Below, in pieces: positions 5,602-6,818 of a stretch of 6,818 nt of DNA; within the stretch, counting starts at the first letter, position 1; each line of letters starts with the position of its first letter. The stretch is from Cryomorphaceae bacterium (GTDB lineage Bacteria > Bacteroidota > Bacteroidia > Flavobacteriales > Schleiferiaceae): the NCBI GenBank assembly GCA_022565745.1, contig JAIUMB010000118.1:1-6818 (forward strand), read 5' to 3'. Made by a program: the position numbers and the translations under genes. The notes beneath the pieces were generated by a model that was given only the letters and a program-made list of their open reading frames with translations, was not told the origin of the DNA and ran no database searches.

Positions 5602-6818
5602 TTGTCTCGTGATTTTTTTGTTAAAAAGATCAATCCGATCCTCGCGTTGTTTGTGCTTTTACTCTTAAGTTTTTCAAAAAGCAGTTACGCTGCAACACCT
5701 CCTTCTTACAAACTTGAGATTACTTTTGACAATGACAGCTTAGAAGTTAATTGGTCGCTGAACTGGAACAATAGTACTGGCGATACCATTTCCCAAATTC
5801 CACTTACCTTTCTCTTTGAAGCTGTTGCGCACCAAAGATCGTTTTATAGAAAAGAGAAAATTGAAGACCAGAAAAAAGATCTACACTTTAGAAAGAAGGA
5901 AAGCATATCTCATTTAACCAACTTATCCGTTCGTTCAAATCATAGCGATTGTGACATCATCAATGACCCTATTCATCCGGAAACCAAATGGGTAAGTTTG
6001 AACAAAAACGTTCACCCAAACGAAGAATTAATCCTTCAAGGGGTGATGAAAATTCACGTTGGTGACTATGATATTATTGGATGGAGAAAAGAAGGACTTT
6101 GGATTCAACACCTATTGCCCCTGATGTCTGCGTATGAAGAAGATTGGGAAATCATCCCTTTAAATAGACACGCCAACTATTTTAGACGAGCAGCATCTAT
6201 TGAGGCTAACTTTAACCTTCCTGAAGGATGGGGGGTCTTTTCCAACCTCAACCAAATGAGTCAGCATCGCTTTCATCATCCTCATGCGAAGGATGTATTT
6301 GCCGTGATTGGCCCGCAAGTTGAATTTAAGCAAAATCTCTACAACTGGGGGGTTTACAATAGCGATCCACTAAATGCCACGCACATAATGGCTATGAAAT
6401 TGCAAAATACGCTCAACAATCATTTGGAGACGTTTTACCATACCTCACTGCCAAACGACTACAAACTTTTTAATCCTTCCGAAGCATTGGCTTACCACGA
6501 TCCGGGGTGTGGTGTTGTGTTTTTACCCCACGAAAAAAACTTATTGACGTCGATTGACGCAGCCATAACCTTAAGTGTCTTACAAACACACATCAAGGCA
6601 TCTCACCGCAATAACTTCTACAATGAACCATGGGCTGGCGATGGACTGGCTAGGTTTATGCGCGATGAATACATTGAATCAACCGATGCAGATATAAAAT
6701 TGAGCTCCGGCCTTCCTGAGGCTTTAAGATTGCTGACGCGTATTTTTCCCGTGGGTGATTTTCCGTTGACCTATCAAAATCACATCATGTACTACTATCT
6801 AGCTCGACAAGGTCTAGA
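5602..6818 (+). CDS. Exported M1-like (gluzincin) metallopeptidase homologue, 3' end outside window
   Basis: The frame runs open to the right edge, giving 405 codons from the TTG at 5602. No ATG lies near its beginning. I chose TTG 5602 because it gives a clear signal peptide: a basic n-region (VKK), a hydrophobic core (ILALFVLLLLSFS) and a likely cleavage after SYA near residue 30. Other TTG codons at 5575 and 5548 would only lengthen the n-region. The mature part starts with a beta-rich domain like the N-terminal domain of M1 peptidases, including GWRKEGLWIQHLLPLM. A region like the catalytic domain follows (CGVVFLPHEKN, then NEPWAGDGLARFM). Where HExxH is expected there is HIKAS (330-334), and the downstream Glu position is Asp347 (GDGLA), so catalysis looks lost or altered. 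It is probably a periplasmic or envelope protein. The family call rests on layout, not on an intact motif. Confidence 0.7.
   Translation, partial: MSRDFFVKKINPILALFVLLLLSFSKSSYAATPPSYKLEITFDNDSLEVNWSLNWNNSTGDTISQIPLTFLFEAVAHQRSFYRKEKIEDQKKDLHFRKKESISHLTNLSVRSNHSDCDIINDPIHPETKWVSLNKNVHPNEELILQGVMKIHVGDYDIIGWRKEGLWIQHLLPLMSAYEEDWEIIPLNRHANYFRRAASIEANFNLPEGWGVFSNLNQMSQHRFHHPHAKDVFAVIGPQVEFKQNLYNWGVYNSDPLNATHIMAMKLQNTLNNHLETFYHTSLPNDYKLFNPSEALAYHDPGCGVVFLPHEKNLLTSIDAAITLSVLQTHIKASHRNNFYNEPWAGDGLARFMRDEYIESTDADIKLSSGLPEALRLLTRIFPVGDFPLTYQNHIMYYYLARQGL

Overview
The window looks like chromosomal DNA of a Bacteroidota bacterium, probably of the Flavobacteriales. The evidence is an AT-rich composition, a PolA of Bacteroidota type, few Shine-Dalgarno sites, and several matches to the Bacteroidota promoter pattern (TTG, about 17-20 nt, TAnnTTTG). 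No mobile element, CRISPR array, tRNA or rRNA was seen.

Layout. (1) Bases 1-1458, + strand: the C-terminal half of DNA polymerase I (polA), cut by the left edge. (2) Bases 1459-1770: a convergent intergenic region holding the most unusual structure here. It is two tandem, diverged copies of a unit of about 90 nt read from the - strand. Each copy has a TAnnTTTG-like box, a 5' stem-loop, an identical 19-nt segment and a 13-bp terminator-type hairpin followed by U residues. Both hairpins contain a position that is a G-U wobble only on the - strand, so these are best read as two paralogous small RNAs. (3) Bases 1771-3984, - strand: a large soluble sensor histidine kinase (GAF-GAF-PAS-HisKA-HATPase). 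(4) Bases 3985-4256: the divergent control region. (5) Bases 4257-4877, + strand: a response regulator with a receiver domain and a LuxR-type helix-turn-helix. It overlaps by one base (TAATG) an NRDE/TANGO2-family protein at 4877-5551. (6) From about 5602 to the right edge, + strand: an exported protein with the layout of an M1-type (gluzincin) metallopeptidase. It has no ATG in frame, and the expected zinc motif looks degenerate.

How the genes may work together: the kinase and the regulator are divergent neighbours and are probably a cytoplasmic two-component pair. The NRDE gene is probably co-transcribed with the regulator. The M1-like gene may have its own promoter inside the end of the NRDE gene. 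PolA is an unrelated housekeeping neighbour. The small-RNA pair lies between the 3' ends of polA and the kinase gene, and its final terminator overlaps the polA stop codon.
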